A stretch of DNA of 34,284 nucleotides from Rhodospirillales bacterium. Lineage in GTDB: Bacteria > Pseudomonadota > Alphaproteobacteria > ATCC43930 > CGMCC-115725. Position numbers and translations under genes: made by a program. Location of the stretch: contig JAQGID010000202.1 of the NCBI GenBank assembly GCA_028291405.1, forward strand, positions 1-34,284, written 5' to 3'. The notes under the pieces were generated by a model, which saw only the letters and a program-made list of their open reading frames with translations, made no database searches and was not told where the DNA came from. Position 1 is the first letter of the stretch; each line of letters begins with the position of its first letter. Positions 10,081 through 18,586 of the stretch are shown here, piece by piece.

Positions 10081-10803
10081 ATGGCATTGCTGGGTGTGAG
10101 GGCGGTGGTCTTCGACGTGTTCGGCACCGTCGTCGACTGGCGCGGCGGAGTCGCACGCGAAGCCGCATCGTTCCTGGCGCGTCACGGTGCAGCCGGAGCC
10201 GATCCCGGCGGCTTTGCCGATGCCTGGCGCCGACGGTATTCGCCGGCGATGGAGGAGGTGCGCAGCGGCCGGCGCCCGTTCACGCGGCTGGACGTCCTGC
10301 ACCGCGAGAACCTGGAGGAATTGCTGCCGGAGTTCGACATCGATCCCGGACGCGTGTCGGCCGCGGAACTCGACGAATTGACGCTCGCCTGGCACCGGCT
10401 CGATCCCTGGCCGGACGTGCTGGACGGGCTGGCGCGGCTGAAGACCCGCTACATCATCGCGCCGCTGTCGAACGGGAACATCATTCTGATGCTCGACATG
10501 GCCAAGCGCGCCGGGCTTCCCTGGGACGCGATCCTCGGCGCCGAAGTGGTGCAGGCCTACAAGCCGACGCCCGAGGCCTATCTGCGCACCGTCGACATCC
10601 TCGCGATGCGCCCCGAGGAGGTCTGTCTCGTCGCCGCCCACAACGGCGATCTCGCGGCTGCACGGCGATGCGGACTGCGCACCGGCTTCGTGCCGAGACC
10701 AACGGAGCACGGCGTCGGACAGACCACCGATCTGCACGCCGAGCAGCACTGGGACGTTGTCGCCGAGGAATTCGGCGCCTTGGCGGGAAGGTTCGGGGTC
10801 TAG
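10081..10803 (+). CDS. Haloacid dehalogenase type II family protein (HAD hydrolase), copy 1
   Basis: The 240-residue protein has the HAD core: FDVFGT with nucleophile Asp12, LSNGN as motif II, AYKPTPEAY with the motif III Lys, and VAAHNGDLAAARRCGL as motif IV. This arrangement, with a helical cap after motif I, belongs to the (S)-2-haloacid dehalogenase (type II) group, whose enzymes displace halide from 2-haloalkanoates through an aspartyl ester. Motif IV here reads AAHNGD rather than SSNAWD, so it is a divergent member and the substrate is uncertain; phosphatase activity is possible. GAGGAG stands 9 bases before the ATG. The gene converges on the protease-nuclease fusion with a 13-base gap. 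Confidence 0.85.
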   Translation: MALLGVRAVVFDVFGTVVDWRGGVAREAASFLARHGAAGADPGGFADAWRRRYSPAMEEVRSGRRPFTRLDVLHRENLEELLPEFDIDPGRVSAAELDELTLAWHRLDPWPDVLDGLARLKTRYIIAPLSNGNIILMLDMAKRAGLPWDAILGAEVVQAYKPTPEAYLRTVDILAMRPEEVCLVAAHNGDLAAARRCGLRTGFVPRPTEHGVGQTTDLHAEQHWDVVAEEFGALAGRFGV

Positions 10804-10816
10804 CGGCCGCCCGGCA

Positions 10817-13135
10817 TCAGGCGTGCGCCCGCGAGCGACGCCTAACCGGAGCGGCCGCGCCGCCATTTTGCGGGAGCGCTGCCTGCAGCACCGGCTCGAT
10901 CGTCTTGAGCGTATAGGAGCGCAGGAATTCCGGGTTGCGGTAAAGCCTCTCGAGCGTCGCTTCGTCGACCGCATCGAAGCGCGTGACGCTCGTGTCGCCG
11001 CCGCCTTCCTTCCACGCGCTGTCCCAGAGCTCTGCAAGGCAGAAGCAGCCGTCCGCCATCACGTCGATGGTCCGGCTGCCAAGCGTCCGCCACATCTCGA
11101 CGGCGCGCTGCGCCGGCTTTTCGTCCGCCACGGGCAGGAACGTGTCAATGATCTCGCGCGGCGCGATCGCCGCGAAGGTCTTCTGCATCAGGCCGACGAC
11201 CGCGACGGCGGCGCCGTGACCGCCCGTGACGAGTTTCCATGCGGCGCCGGCGGCGAGCCGCTGGTCGATCCCCTGCATGATCTCCGGCACATGGGCATCG
11301 ACCATCTCGTCTTCGTAGACGGCGTGAACCCCGGTGCCTTCCGGGACCGTGCCGGCCGATTTGGCGCCGGTCTTGGGGTCGCGCACCGTCCCCGGTACCA
11401 TGCGATCGGGGTCGCCGTTGAACATGTAGGAGATGTGCAGCGGCTGGCAGGCGTCGCCGACATAGTGCGAGAGAACCCCGGCGGCGCAGACGAATTTCTC
11501 CACCTCGCCCGCTTTCACGAACGACACCATGGCATCGTAGATCTGCCAGACCCGGAACGGGAGGAGGCCGCGACTCTCCCGCTCAGCGGGGAACTGCGTC
11601 TGAACAGCGTCGTAGTAGCGCTGCCAGACCGGCGCGGCGACGTTTTCCGGCTTCCCGTCGCAAATCTCCAAGAGGGTCGCGCCTTCGGCCAGCGGCTTGG
11701 TTAGCCGCCGGTCCATATCGGCGAAATGGTTCGCGTGCTCCGGCGACGACATGCCGCCGCGCTTGTAGGGCCCGACCTTCCAGACCATGTCGGGGACGTC
11801 GGCGAGCGGGACGAAGTCCCGCTTACTCAAACCGGCCATGGTCTTCTTGTTGATCTCGCCAAGGTCGAACGAGATTCGTGCGAGGTTTTCCGTCATCAGC
11901 CGCTTGAGCTTCGCGCTATGGATCTTATCGACGGCCTTGCTGGCGATGCTGTAATGGCCGACCGCTCCCCAATATTCCGGCAAGCCGGTATTCCAGTCGC
12001 GCAGGAGCGTCACGTCGAGGCTGTTGCATACCGTGCTGAGCAACGTCGCGAGCGCGTAGGAAGAGCCGCCCTTCGAACCGCCGAGAAACACTTGGCCGCC
12101 CCACTGCAGCGCCAGGGGCGAAGGCGCCGCTTCCGGTGTGCCGGCATCGATCAGCCAGAGCGTCCCGGAATCGCCGGGATGCGTTCCCAATTGCCCATCG
12201 CCATGCGGACCGATGAGGAGATCCGAGACATATTCGAAACCGCCGACCGACTTGAAGCGGTAGAACAAGGCGCAGACCTCGCCGGACATCTCGCGCGATG
12301 CCGCCCCGAAGGCGCGGACGCGGCGGCCGACCAATCGCAGAGATAGGTTGGAGGCATCGAGATCGGCAAGCTCGCCGATCTCGCCAATGCCGTAAACCTG
12401 CGTCGTCCAGCGGTTGAGGTCGTCGAGGTCGATCAGCCCGACGTCGAGGTCGACGAAGACGTTCTGTCCCGGCCATCCCGGATAAAGAGTGGAAAAATCG
12501 GCGCGGGTGAGCTGCAGGGGCGACGCGCTGCCGATGCGCTCCTTGTTGCCGCCGATGATCGAGTAGATCGGCGATCCGGCCTCGCCCGCGACGTGCCGGT
12601 TGGTCAGCGCATAAGTCCGATGGCCGTCGGTCACCAGGCAGCCGATCGAGGCGACGTGCTCGCGGCCCTGTACCTCGCAGACCACCGGATACCCGCCGCC
12701 GATGACGCTCGCCGGGTAGTTGTAATTCGCCGCACCTTCGGGCCTGAGGTCGTCGCGGTCCGCCTGAACGACGCAGATCGGCACGCGCGAGCCTGTCGCC
12801 AGGTAGACGGCCGGGGGCACGGCGTCCTCGGGATGCGAGAAGTCGCCGGCGTCCACCCATTGCCGTACGAAGACCAGGATGGCGGGCCACGAATAGGGGC
12901 GCACTTCGGAATTCTGCAGCGTTCGGGCCGGACGGTGCTGCTGCGTCCGACGCGTGCCACGGTTCGGGTCGTCGCGATCCGGCCAGGGATCGGCCTTGCG
13001 GATGCGGTAGCGCCCGACGGCCGTGCCGATGACGTTCGGCTTGTGGATCAGATGCAGGTGGAACTGATCGCGCGCGACCAGCAGATCATGAAGCGACAGA
13101 AGGTTGAAATCGTCGTCCGGCGACAGAAAATCCAT
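10817..13135 (-). CDS. Trypsin-like serine protease fused to an S1/P1-type zinc nuclease/phospholipase C domain
   Basis: The 772-residue protein has three parts. Residues 1-130 are an unassigned N-terminal domain with no signal peptide. Residues about 150-375 form a chymotrypsin-fold protease: LTNRHVAG gives His181, DLDVGLIDL gives Asp231, and HPGDSGTLW gives Ser323. Residues 389-750 form an S1/P1 nuclease (zinc-dependent phospholipase C) fold: WGAVGHYSIA (Trp389, His394), an Asp near 446-449, HANHFAD (His470), SHYVGDACQPLH (His557, Asp561, His567) and VHAVYEDEM (His604, Glu608, where P1 has Asp). Almost every zinc ligand is therefore present. P1 enzymes cut single-stranded DNA/RNA; relatives cleave phospholipids. 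In P1 the Trp is the mature N-terminus, but here it follows the protease, suggesting release by cleavage. The ATG at 13135 has GGAGAGG upstream. The gene sits between two HAD paralogues. Fusion and motifs are seen directly; the mechanism is inference. Confidence 0.85.
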   Translation of the reverse strand: MDFLSPDDDFNLLSLHDLLVARDQFHLHLIHKPNVIGTAVGRYRIRKADPWPDRDDPNRGTRRTQQHRPARTLQNSEVRPYSWPAILVFVRQWVDAGDFSHPEDAVPPAVYLATGSRVPICVVQADRDDLRPEGAANYNYPASVIGGGYPVVCEVQGREHVASIGCLVTDGHRTYALTNRHVAGEAGSPIYSIIGGNKERIGSASPLQLTRADFSTLYPGWPGQNVFVDLDVGLIDLDDLNRWTTQVYGIGEIGELADLDASNLSLRLVGRRVRAFGAASREMSGEVCALFYRFKSVGGFEYVSDLLIGPHGDGQLGTHPGDSGTLWLIDAGTPEAAPSPLALQWGGQVFLGGSKGGSSYALATLLSTVCNSLDVTLLRDWNTGLPEYWGAVGHYSIASKAVDKIHSAKLKRLMTENLARISFDLGEINKKTMAGLSKRDFVPLADVPDMVWKVGPYKRGGMSSPEHANHFADMDRRLTKPLAEGATLLEICDGKPENVAAPVWQRYYDAVQTQFPAERESRGLLPFRVWQIYDAMVSFVKAGEVEKFVCAAGVLSHYVGDACQPLHISYMFNGDPDRMVPGTVRDPKTGAKSAGTVPEGTGVHAVYEDEMVDAHVPEIMQGIDQRLAAGAAWKLVTGGHGAAVAVVGLMQKTFAAIAPREIIDTFLPVADEKPAQRAVEMWRTLGSRTIDVMADGCFCLAELWDSAWKEGGGDTSVTRFDAVDEATLERLYRNPEFLRSYTLKTIEPVLQAALPQNGGAAAPVRRRSRAHA

Positions 13136-13284
13136 CTTCCGACCTCTCCGAGCTCGCCCGTGCCAGCGCGGAGCGACCGGCGGCACCATTCGTGAAGCGA
13201 CGCCCCTGCGCGGACGCAAGGCATCGCGTAGGATACATGCCCGAGGTTACAGTTACATCGCAGCCCGGCCTGAGAGGAAATCCG

Positions 13285-13968
13285 ATGACGATCATGCTCC
13301 CCGGCATCCGTGCCTGCGTCTTCGATGCCTATGGGACGCTGTTCGACTATGCCTCGGCGGCGGCGTCCTGCCGCGACGTCCTCGGCGACAAGCACGGGAT
13401 CCTCACCGCGATGTGGCGCGAGAAGCAGCTCCAGTACAGCTGGCTGCGCACGCTGCAGGGCCGGCACGCGGATTTCTGGCAGGTGACCGGCGATGCGCTG
13501 GATTTCACGCTCGAGACGCTCGGCATCGCGGACGATATGTTGCGCAACCGGCTGATGAACCTCTACCTGACGCTCGAGGCCTTTCCCGAAGTGCCAGCCG
13601 TGCTGGAGCGATTGAAAGCGGCCGGGTTGAAGACGGCGATCCTCTCGAACGGCTCCCCTGAGATGCTCGACGCGATCGTCGGCAACGCCGGCATCGGCGA
13701 TCTCCTCGATGCCGTGCTCTCGGTCGAAGCGGTCGGCGTCTACAAGACGCATCCGAAGGTCTATCAGCTCGCCGTCGACCGGCTGGGAGTCGCGGCGGAG
13801 GCGACCGCGTTCCAGTCGTCGAATGCCTGGGACGCCTATGGCGCCTCGGCCTTCGGAATGCGCGTCGTCTGGTGCAACCGGTACGGCCAGCATCCCGAGC
13901 GGCTGCCGGGCCGGCCCGATCGGGAGATCACATCGCTGGCGGAGCTGCCGGCGCTGGTGGGGGCTTAG
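13285..13968 (+). CDS. Haloacid dehalogenase type II ((S)-2-haloacid dehalogenase-like), copy 2
   Basis: The 227-residue protein closely fits (S)-2-haloacid dehalogenases of the DhlB type. VFDAYGTLFDY holds nucleophile Asp14, QYSWLRTLQGRHADFWQVT carries the Arg that binds the leaving halide, ILSNGSPEML is motif II, YKTHPKVYQL has the motif III Lys, and FQSSNAWDAYGA is the diagnostic Ser-Asn-Asp motif IV. The reaction converts (S)-2-haloalkanoates to (R)-2-hydroxyacids in the cytoplasm. The frame is open from 13192, but GAGAGGA six bases before 13285 and homology fix this ATG. It diverges from the protease-nuclease gene across 149 bases and converges on the CoA-transferase operon, with a palindromic repeat between them. 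Confidence 0.9.
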   Translation: MTIMLPGIRACVFDAYGTLFDYASAAASCRDVLGDKHGILTAMWREKQLQYSWLRTLQGRHADFWQVTGDALDFTLETLGIADDMLRNRLMNLYLTLEAFPEVPAVLERLKAAGLKTAILSNGSPEMLDAIVGNAGIGDLLDAVLSVEAVGVYKTHPKVYQLAVDRLGVAAEATAFQSSNAWDAYGASAFGMRVVWCNRYGQHPERLPGRPDREITSLAELPALVGA

Positions 13969-13998
13969 GGCGTCGCACGGCACGAACCGCCGTCGAAG

Positions 13999-14080
13999 CC
14001 GTCATTGCGAGCGCAGCGAAGCAATCCAGGGGCGGCGGCACCACTGGATTGCTTCGTCGCTTCGCTTCTCGCAATGACGG
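13999..14080. repeat. Palindromic intergenic repeat with CCGTCATTGCGAG ends
   Basis: Two arms (about 13999-14029 and 14044-14080) are inverted copies beginning CCGTCATTGCGAG and ending at CAATCCAG/CTGGATTG. The right arm carries a 7-base insertion, and a 14-base loop separates the arms. Elements with this sequence are widespread in alphaproteobacterial intergenic DNA. It fills the gap between two convergent genes and ends three bases from the scoB-type stop, so the transcript hairpin could end transcription from both sides. Confidence 0.85.
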
Positions 14081-14082
14081 CG

Positions 14083-14727
14083 CTAGGCGATCCCCGGCCC
14101 GGGCTTGAAGCTCGCCTCGGTCTTGGATTTGATCTCCGCGAGGGTGACGCCGGGCGCCAGCTCGGTCAGCGTCATGCCGCCCTCGTCGATCGTGAAGACG
14201 CCGTACTCGGTTATCACCATGTCGACGACGCCGGCGCCGGTCAGCGGCAGGTTGCAGCGGTGCAGCAGCTTCGCCTCGCCGTCCTTGGAATTGTGCTCCA
14301 TCGTGACAATGACGCGCTTGACGCCGGCGACGAGATCCATGGCGCCGCCCATGCCCTTGACCATCTTGCCGGGGATCATCCAATTGGCGAGATCGCCGTT
14401 CTCGGCGACCTGCATTGCGCCGAGGATCGAGAGATCGATATGGCCGCCTCGCACCATTCCGAAGCTCTGCGCGCTGTCGAAGAAACTCGTCGTCGGCAGC
14501 TTGGTCACGGTTTGCTTGCCGGCATTGATGAGATCGGGGTCCTCCTCGCCCTCGAAGGGGAACGGGCCCATGCCGAGCATGCCGTTCTCGCTCTGCAGCT
14601 GGACCTCGATGCCGTCGGGAATGTAGTTCGAGACCAGCGTCGGGATGCCGATCCCGAGGTTGACGTAGAAACCGTCCTTCAGCTCTTTGGCGGCGCGCGC
14701 CGCCATCTCTTCACGGGTCCAGGGCAT
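14083..14727 (-). CDS. 3-oxoacid CoA-transferase subunit B
   Basis: The 214-residue protein is the beta subunit of a family I CoA-transferase (succinyl-CoA:3-oxoacid type, ScoB/AtoA-like). The catalytic Glu47 lies in [12 protein letters not shown], and GIGIPTLV near 26-33 is the CoA-binding strand. [14 protein letters not shown] and the long [20 protein letters not shown] follow the family pattern. With subunit A it moves CoA from succinyl-CoA or acetyl-CoA to a 3-oxoacid such as acetoacetate, in ketone-body or short-chain fatty acid use. The ATG at 14727 is 11 bases after the subunit A stop. A longer frame reaching 15465 is only the out-of-frame reading of subunit A. The exact acid substrate is not determined. 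Confidence 0.93.
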   Translation of the reverse strand: MPWTREEMAARAAKELKDGFYVNLGIGIPTLVSNYIPDGIEVQLQSENGMLGMGPFPFEGEEDPDLINAGKQTVTKLPTTSFFDSAQSFGMVRGGHIDLSILGAMQVAENGDLANWMIPGKMVKGMGGAMDLVAGVKRVIVTMEHNSKDGEAKLLHRCNLPLTGAGVVDMVITEYGVFTIDEGGMTLTELAPGVTLAEIKSKTEASFKPGPGIA

Positions 14728-14738
14728 CTCTCGGCTCC

Positions 14739-15440
14739 TCAGGCGCGCTTGCGGACGGTGCGCTGCTCGATGCGCTTGGCGAAATTCTTTCCTTCGACGA
14801 CGCGCTTGACGAAGATCCCCGGCGTATGGATGCAGTCGGGATCGATCTCGCCGGGCTGCACGAGATGCTCGACCTCGGCCACCGTCATGCGCGAGGCGGT
14901 CGCCATCACCGGGTTGAAGTTGCGCGCCGCCATGCGATAGACGAGGTTGCCCTCGGTATCGCCCTTCCAGGCGTGGACGATCGAGAGATCGGCGAAGAGG
15001 CCGCGCTCCATCACATAGGTCTCGCCGTCGAACTCGCGGGTTTCCTTGCCCTCGGCGACGATCGTGCCGACGCCGGTCTTGGTGAAGAAGGCCGGGACGC
15101 CGGCGCCGCCGGCGCGGATGCGCTCGGCCAGCGTCCCTTGCGGGTTGAACTCGAGCTCGAGCTCGCCGGCGAGGTATTGATTGGCGAAGGTCTTGTTCTC
15201 GCCGACGTAGGAGGAGATCATCTTCCTGATTTGCCGGGTGTGGAGCAGCACGCCGAGGCCGGCGTCGTCGATGCCGCAGTTGTTCGAAACCACCGTGAGG
15301 TCCTTGACCCCTGAAAGGCGGATCGCGTCGATCAGCTTTTCCGGGATGCCGCAGAGGCCGAACCCGCCGGCCATGATCGTCATGCCGTCCTTGAGCAGCC
15401 CCGCCAAGGCCGCCGTCGCATCGGGATAGACCTTCTTCAT
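14739..15440 (-). CDS. 3-oxoacid CoA-transferase subunit A
   Basis: This 233-residue alpha subunit of a family I CoA-transferase begins [20 protein letters not shown] and has the signature [10 protein letters not shown] at 25-34, then [14 protein letters not shown] and the [18 protein letters not shown] segment typical of ScoA/AtoD. It pairs with the downstream B subunit, which supplies the catalytic Glu. A GAGGAAC ribosome-binding site precedes the ATG, and a TTGACA/TATCAC promoter lies 28-56 bases upstream. The gene pair forms a two-gene operon ending at the palindromic repeat. Confidence 0.93.
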   Translation of the reverse strand: MKKVYPDATAALAGLLKDGMTIMAGGFGLCGIPEKLIDAIRLSGVKDLTVVSNNCGIDDAGLGVLLHTRQIRKMISSYVGENKTFANQYLAGELELEFNPQGTLAERIRAGGAGVPAFFTKTGVGTIVAEGKETREFDGETYVMERGLFADLSIVHAWKGDTEGNLVYRMAARNFNPVMATASRMTVAEVEHLVQPGEIDPDCIHTPGIFVKRVVEGKNFAKRIEQRTVRKRA

Positions 15441-15467
15441 CGACAGTTCCTCGCCCGGTTTTCACCG

Positions 15468-15496
15468 GTGATAGTGCCGCGATCCCGAGCTGTCAA
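15468..15496 (-). promoter_or_regulatory. Housekeeping-type promoter of the CoA-transferase operon
   Basis: On the minus strand TTGACA (15491-15496) is a perfect -35 box, and TATCAC (15468-15473) is a fair -10 after a 17-base spacer. Transcription would begin near 15461, about 20 bases before the start codon at 15440. Confidence 0.6.
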
Positions 15497-15621
15497 TCAA
15501 CGCCGAAAGGGGTTGCGAAGCGCCGGCGCGACGGCGCATAGTAATCTCGGGGAACAGCAGACTCCCCGTGAGACGGCCGCCGTCCAAGCTCTGCGCAACT
15601 CTCGTTGAGCGAGGTGTGCGC

Positions 15622-16146
15622 ATGGACGTCCCTCAGTCGCCTTCGATCTCTCCCCTTCGCACCACGCCGGGCAAGTGGATCACGCGCGAGCGGCCGAAGA
15701 TTGACCGCATCGCCTGTCCCTGGCTGATCCGACGCTTCATCGATCCCGCGGCCGAGTTCCTCTACGTGCCGACCGAGCTTGTCTTCGCGGTCGCCGCGGA
15801 AACCGGTGCGACGCCTTACGATATCCCCGGCGCCGAGCCGTTCTCGCACGACGGCGAGCTCTGCTCCTTCGACGCGTTCCTGAAGGTCTTCGGTATCGCC
15901 GACCCGGCACTCGACGTTCTCGCGCGCATCGTGCGCGGCGCCGATACCGGCCGCCTCGAGTTGACGCCGCAATCCTCCGGCCTGCTCGCGATCTCGCTGG
16001 GTCTCTCGGCCAATTTTCCCGAGGACGATCACGCGATGCTGGCGGCCGGCATGCCGGTCTATGATGCGCTTTACACCTGGTGCCGCAGCCGGCAGGACGA
16101 GACGCATAATTGGCAGCCCCCAGCTAATCGGCAGCCCTCGGCGTGA
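15622..16146 (+). CDS. Stand-alone ChrB C-terminal domain protein
   Basis: The 174-residue protein matches the C-terminal domain of ChrB (chromate resistance): KWITRERPKIDRIACPWLIR at the start, then FIDPAAEFLYVP, a conserved CSFDAFLKVFGI segment and a C-terminal helical region. Full ChrB proteins are about 300 residues and sense chromate to control chrA; the N-terminal half is absent here, so this is the short form. It may act as a sensor or accessory, but its biochemical role is not settled. The ATG at 15622 is chosen with GAGCGAGGTG upstream; the frame is open from 15568. Its stop lies 14 bases before the chrA-like GTG, so it is the first gene of the operon. A small hairpin at 15548-15568 lies in its leader. 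Confidence 0.85.
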   Translation: MDVPQSPSISPLRTTPGKWITRERPKIDRIACPWLIRRFIDPAAEFLYVPTELVFAVAAETGATPYDIPGAEPFSHDGELCSFDAFLKVFGIADPALDVLARIVRGADTGRLELTPQSSGLLAISLGLSANFPEDDHAMLAAGMPVYDALYTWCRSRQDETHNWQPPANRQPSA

Positions 16147-16160
16147 TCAGGAGAAGCATC

Positions 16161-17558
16161 GTGACCGATGTATCGATGACGACGATCGAGGCCGCGCCGC
16201 CGAGCGATCACGGCGTCACGTTCCGCGACGCCGTCCGGGTCTGGGCGCGCGTCGCAATGCTCAGCTTCGGCGGGCCCGCCGGGCAGATCGCCGTGATGCA
16301 CCGCATCCTCGTCGAAGAGAAGCGGTGGATCGGCGAGGGAAGGTTCCTGCACGCCCTCAACTATTGCATGCTCCTGCCCGGACCGGAGGCGCAGCAGCTC
16401 GCCACATATATCGGCTGGCTGATGCACCGCACGCGCGGCGGCGTCATCGCAGGGACGCTGTTCGTCGTGCCCGGCGTCGTCTGCATCATGGGGCTCAGCT
16501 ATATCTACGCCGGCTGGGGCCACGTCCCGCTCGTCACCGCGGTCTTCTTCGGGCTGAAGGCCGCGGTTCTCGCGATCGTCGTCGAGGCGGTGTTCCGCGT
16601 CGGCAAGCGGGCGCTCAAGAACCGCATCATGATCGCGATCGCGGTGCTCGCCTTCGTCGGCATCTTCTTCGTCGCGATACCCTTCCCGGTCATCGTCTTC
16701 GGCGCCGGGTTGATCGGCCTCGTCGGCGGCCGTCTCGGCGCCGAAGCGTTCCGCGTCGGTGGCGGCCATGCCCCGGGCAAGGCGGGCGTCGTCGCCGAGA
16801 GCCTGCTCGGCGATGCGCTGCCGGCGCATGCAGAGCCGACGGTTGCCCGCGCGCTGCGCGCCGCCGGCGTCTGGCTGGCCCTCTGGCTGGTGCCGGTCGC
16901 CGTGCTGCTGCTCATCCTCGGCGTCGGCAATACCTTCAGCCAGATCGCGATCTTCTTTTCGAAGATGGCGATGGTGACATTCGGCGGCGCCTATGCGGTC
17001 CTCGCCTATGTCGCGCAGCAGGCGGTCGAGCATTACGCCTGGCTGAAGCCCGGCGAGATGCTCGACGGGCTCGGCATGGCGGAGACGACGCCGGGACCGC
17101 TGATCATGGTGCTGCAATTCGTCGGCTTCATGGCGGCCTATCGCGATCCCGGCACGCTCAGCCCGATGCTGGCGGGGACGCTCGGCGGGCTGCTCGCGAC
17201 CTGGGTGACCTTTACCCCGTGTTTCCTATGGATCTTCCTCGGCGCGCCGTTCATCGAGACGCTGCGCGGCAACAAAGCGGTGAGCGGCGCGCTCGCCGCC
17301 ATCACCGCGGCCGTCGTCGGCGTCATCATGAACCTCGCCATCTGGTTCGCAATCCATACGGTCTTCCACGCGGTGCAGCCGGTCCGAGGCTTCGGTCTCG
17401 GCTTCGACGCACCGGTCCTCGCCAGCGTCGACCCCTGGGCGCTGGCGCTGTCGGCCGCGGCGATGGTCGCGATCCTCCGCTTCAAGGTCGGGATGCTTCA
17501 GGCCCTCGCCGCCTGCTCGGCGACCGGCATCGCCCTGCATCTCGCAGGACTCCTCTGA
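16161..17558 (+). CDS. chrA: Chromate transporter ChrA (two-domain CHR family)
   Basis: The 465-residue protein is a long-chain CHR superfamily transporter with two homologous halves. The first half has MLSFGGPAGQIAVMHRILV and LLPGPEAQQLATYIGWLMH; the second has VTFGGAYAVLAYVAQQAVEH and TPGPLIMVLQFVGFMAAYR. About ten to twelve membrane segments are expected. ChrA exports chromate from the cytoplasm using the proton-motive force; some CHR proteins may instead handle sulfate. The frame opens with a GTG at 16143 overlapping the previous stop. However, AGGAG at 16148-16152 stands eight bases before the GTG at 16161, which is preferred; ATG 16176 is a further option. Cotranscription with the ChrB-domain gene supports a chromate role. 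Confidence 0.93.
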   Translation: MTDVSMTTIEAAPPSDHGVTFRDAVRVWARVAMLSFGGPAGQIAVMHRILVEEKRWIGEGRFLHALNYCMLLPGPEAQQLATYIGWLMHRTRGGVIAGTLFVVPGVVCIMGLSYIYAGWGHVPLVTAVFFGLKAAVLAIVVEAVFRVGKRALKNRIMIAIAVLAFVGIFFVAIPFPVIVFGAGLIGLVGGRLGAEAFRVGGGHAPGKAGVVAESLLGDALPAHAEPTVARALRAAGVWLALWLVPVAVLLLILGVGNTFSQIAIFFSKMAMVTFGGAYAVLAYVAQQAVEHYAWLKPGEMLDGLGMAETTPGPLIMVLQFVGFMAAYRDPGTLSPMLAGTLGGLLATWVTFTPCFLWIFLGAPFIETLRGNKAVSGALAAITAAVVGVIMNLAIWFAIHTVFHAVQPVRGFGLGFDAPVLASVDPWALALSAAAMVAILRFKVGMLQALAACSATGIALHLAGLL

Positions 17559-17618
17559 TGATGGCGAAGCGCAACCTCGGCGAATCTCTCGAAACCGATT
17601 TTCAGAAGGAGCAACGAC

Positions 17619-18542
17619 ATGAAGCACAGTCTGACGATCTTGGCGATCGGTCTTGCGGCCGGGATCTCCGTCCCGGCATTCGCGGCCGACGACGACTGGC
17701 AGCGACCGGTCGGAGCGGCGCTCGGCAAATCCGGCACCAGCATGCCGGGCAACGTCTACCGGGTCGGCCTGCCGCGGACGGACCTCAAGGTGCGGCTCGA
17801 CGGGGTCGAGATCAAACCGGCGCTGGCGCTCGGCGGCTGGCTCGCCTTCCGCAAGGTCAGCGCGCAGGAGGCAATGGTGATGGGCGATCTCGTCCTCACG
17901 CAGGATGAGGTCAACCCGGTGATGACCTCCCTCGAGGGCAATGCCATCGAGATCACCGCGCTGCACAACCACCTGCTGCGCAACGAGCCCTTCACGATGT
18001 ACATGCACGTCCTCGGGCACGGCGACCCGGTAAAGCTCGCGGCGGCGCTGCACCAGGCGCTGTCGCTCAGCAAGACGCCGCTCGACGACGCCGTGGCGGT
18101 CGGCAGCTCGCAGCCACCCGCGGCCGCGGGGACCCAGGCGCAGACCATCGATCTCGACACTGCGATGATCGACCGGGTGCTTGGACGCAAGGGCAAGGTG
18201 AACGGCGGCGTCTACGCGCTCAGCATCCCCCGCGCCGAGGTGGTCAACGAGGGCGGCATGGAGGTGCCGGAGGCGATGGGCAGCGCCATCGCCATCAATT
18301 TCCAGCCGACCGGCGGCGGCAAGGTGGCAACAACCGGCGATTTCGTGCTGACCGCAAGCGAGGTGAACCCGGTGCTGAAGGCGATGCGCGACAACGGCAT
18401 CGAGATCACCGCCGTCCACAATCACATGCTCAACGATCAGCCGCGCCTGTTCTTCATGCATTTCTGGGCCCACGACGACGCCGAGAAGGTCGCGAAGGGG
18501 CTGAAGGCGGCGCTCGACAAGGTGAACGTCGCGAAGACTTAG
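17619..18542 (+). CDS. Exported protein with two DUF1259 (LppY/LpqO-like) repeats
   Basis: The 307-residue protein starts with a Sec signal peptide (MKHSLTILAIGLAAGISVPA, cleaved after AFA near residue 22). The rest is two copies of DUF1259, at about 28-155 and 178-302. Each has a GDLVLT/GDFVLT strand followed by EVNPV and then a His cluster: HNH at 116-118 with His130 and His134, and HNH at 267-269 with His281 and His285. Such clusters suggest a metal site in each repeat. No enzyme activity is established for the family. It lies 60 bases after chrA with an AAGGAG ribosome-binding site, so it is probably part of the chromate operon and acts in the periplasm. Confidence 0.85.
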   Translation: MKHSLTILAIGLAAGISVPAFAADDDWQRPVGAALGKSGTSMPGNVYRVGLPRTDLKVRLDGVEIKPALALGGWLAFRKVSAQEAMVMGDLVLTQDEVNPVMTSLEGNAIEITALHNHLLRNEPFTMYMHVLGHGDPVKLAAALHQALSLSKTPLDDAVAVGSSQPPAAAGTQAQTIDLDTAMIDRVLGRKGKVNGGVYALSIPRAEVVNEGGMEVPEAMGSAIAINFQPTGGGKVATTGDFVLTASEVNPVLKAMRDNGIEITAVHNHMLNDQPRLFFMHFWAHDDAEKVAKGLKAALDKVNVAKT

Positions 18543-18554
18543 CAGGACCGAGCG

Positions 18555-18586
18555 GGCGGGGTGGTGCTTTCCGGCAGCACCCCGCC
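18555..18586 (+). terminator. Hairpin between the DUF1259 gene and the beta-propeller gene
   Basis: Arms 18555-18567 and 18574-18586 pair over 13 bases with one mismatch and a six-base loop. No T tract follows. It begins 13 bases after the DUF1259 stop and covers the GTG codons at 18561 and 18564 of the next frame. It could be a weak terminator, a processing site that sets the downstream level, or a structure masking translation. Confidence 0.45.

Noticed and set aside
12593-13195. Plus-strand frame of 200 codons overlapping the protease-nuclease gene
   Set aside because: Antisense of a gene with well-formed protease motifs and shadow composition.
14083-15465. A single 460-codon CoA-transferase fusion
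   Set aside because: The first half of this frame is an out-of-frame reading of subunit A; the real genes are two separate subunits with their own starts.
15548-15568. Riboswitch-like hairpin upstream of the ChrB-domain gene
   Set aside because: Only a six-base stem with a nine-base loop; too weak to claim a regulatory RNA.
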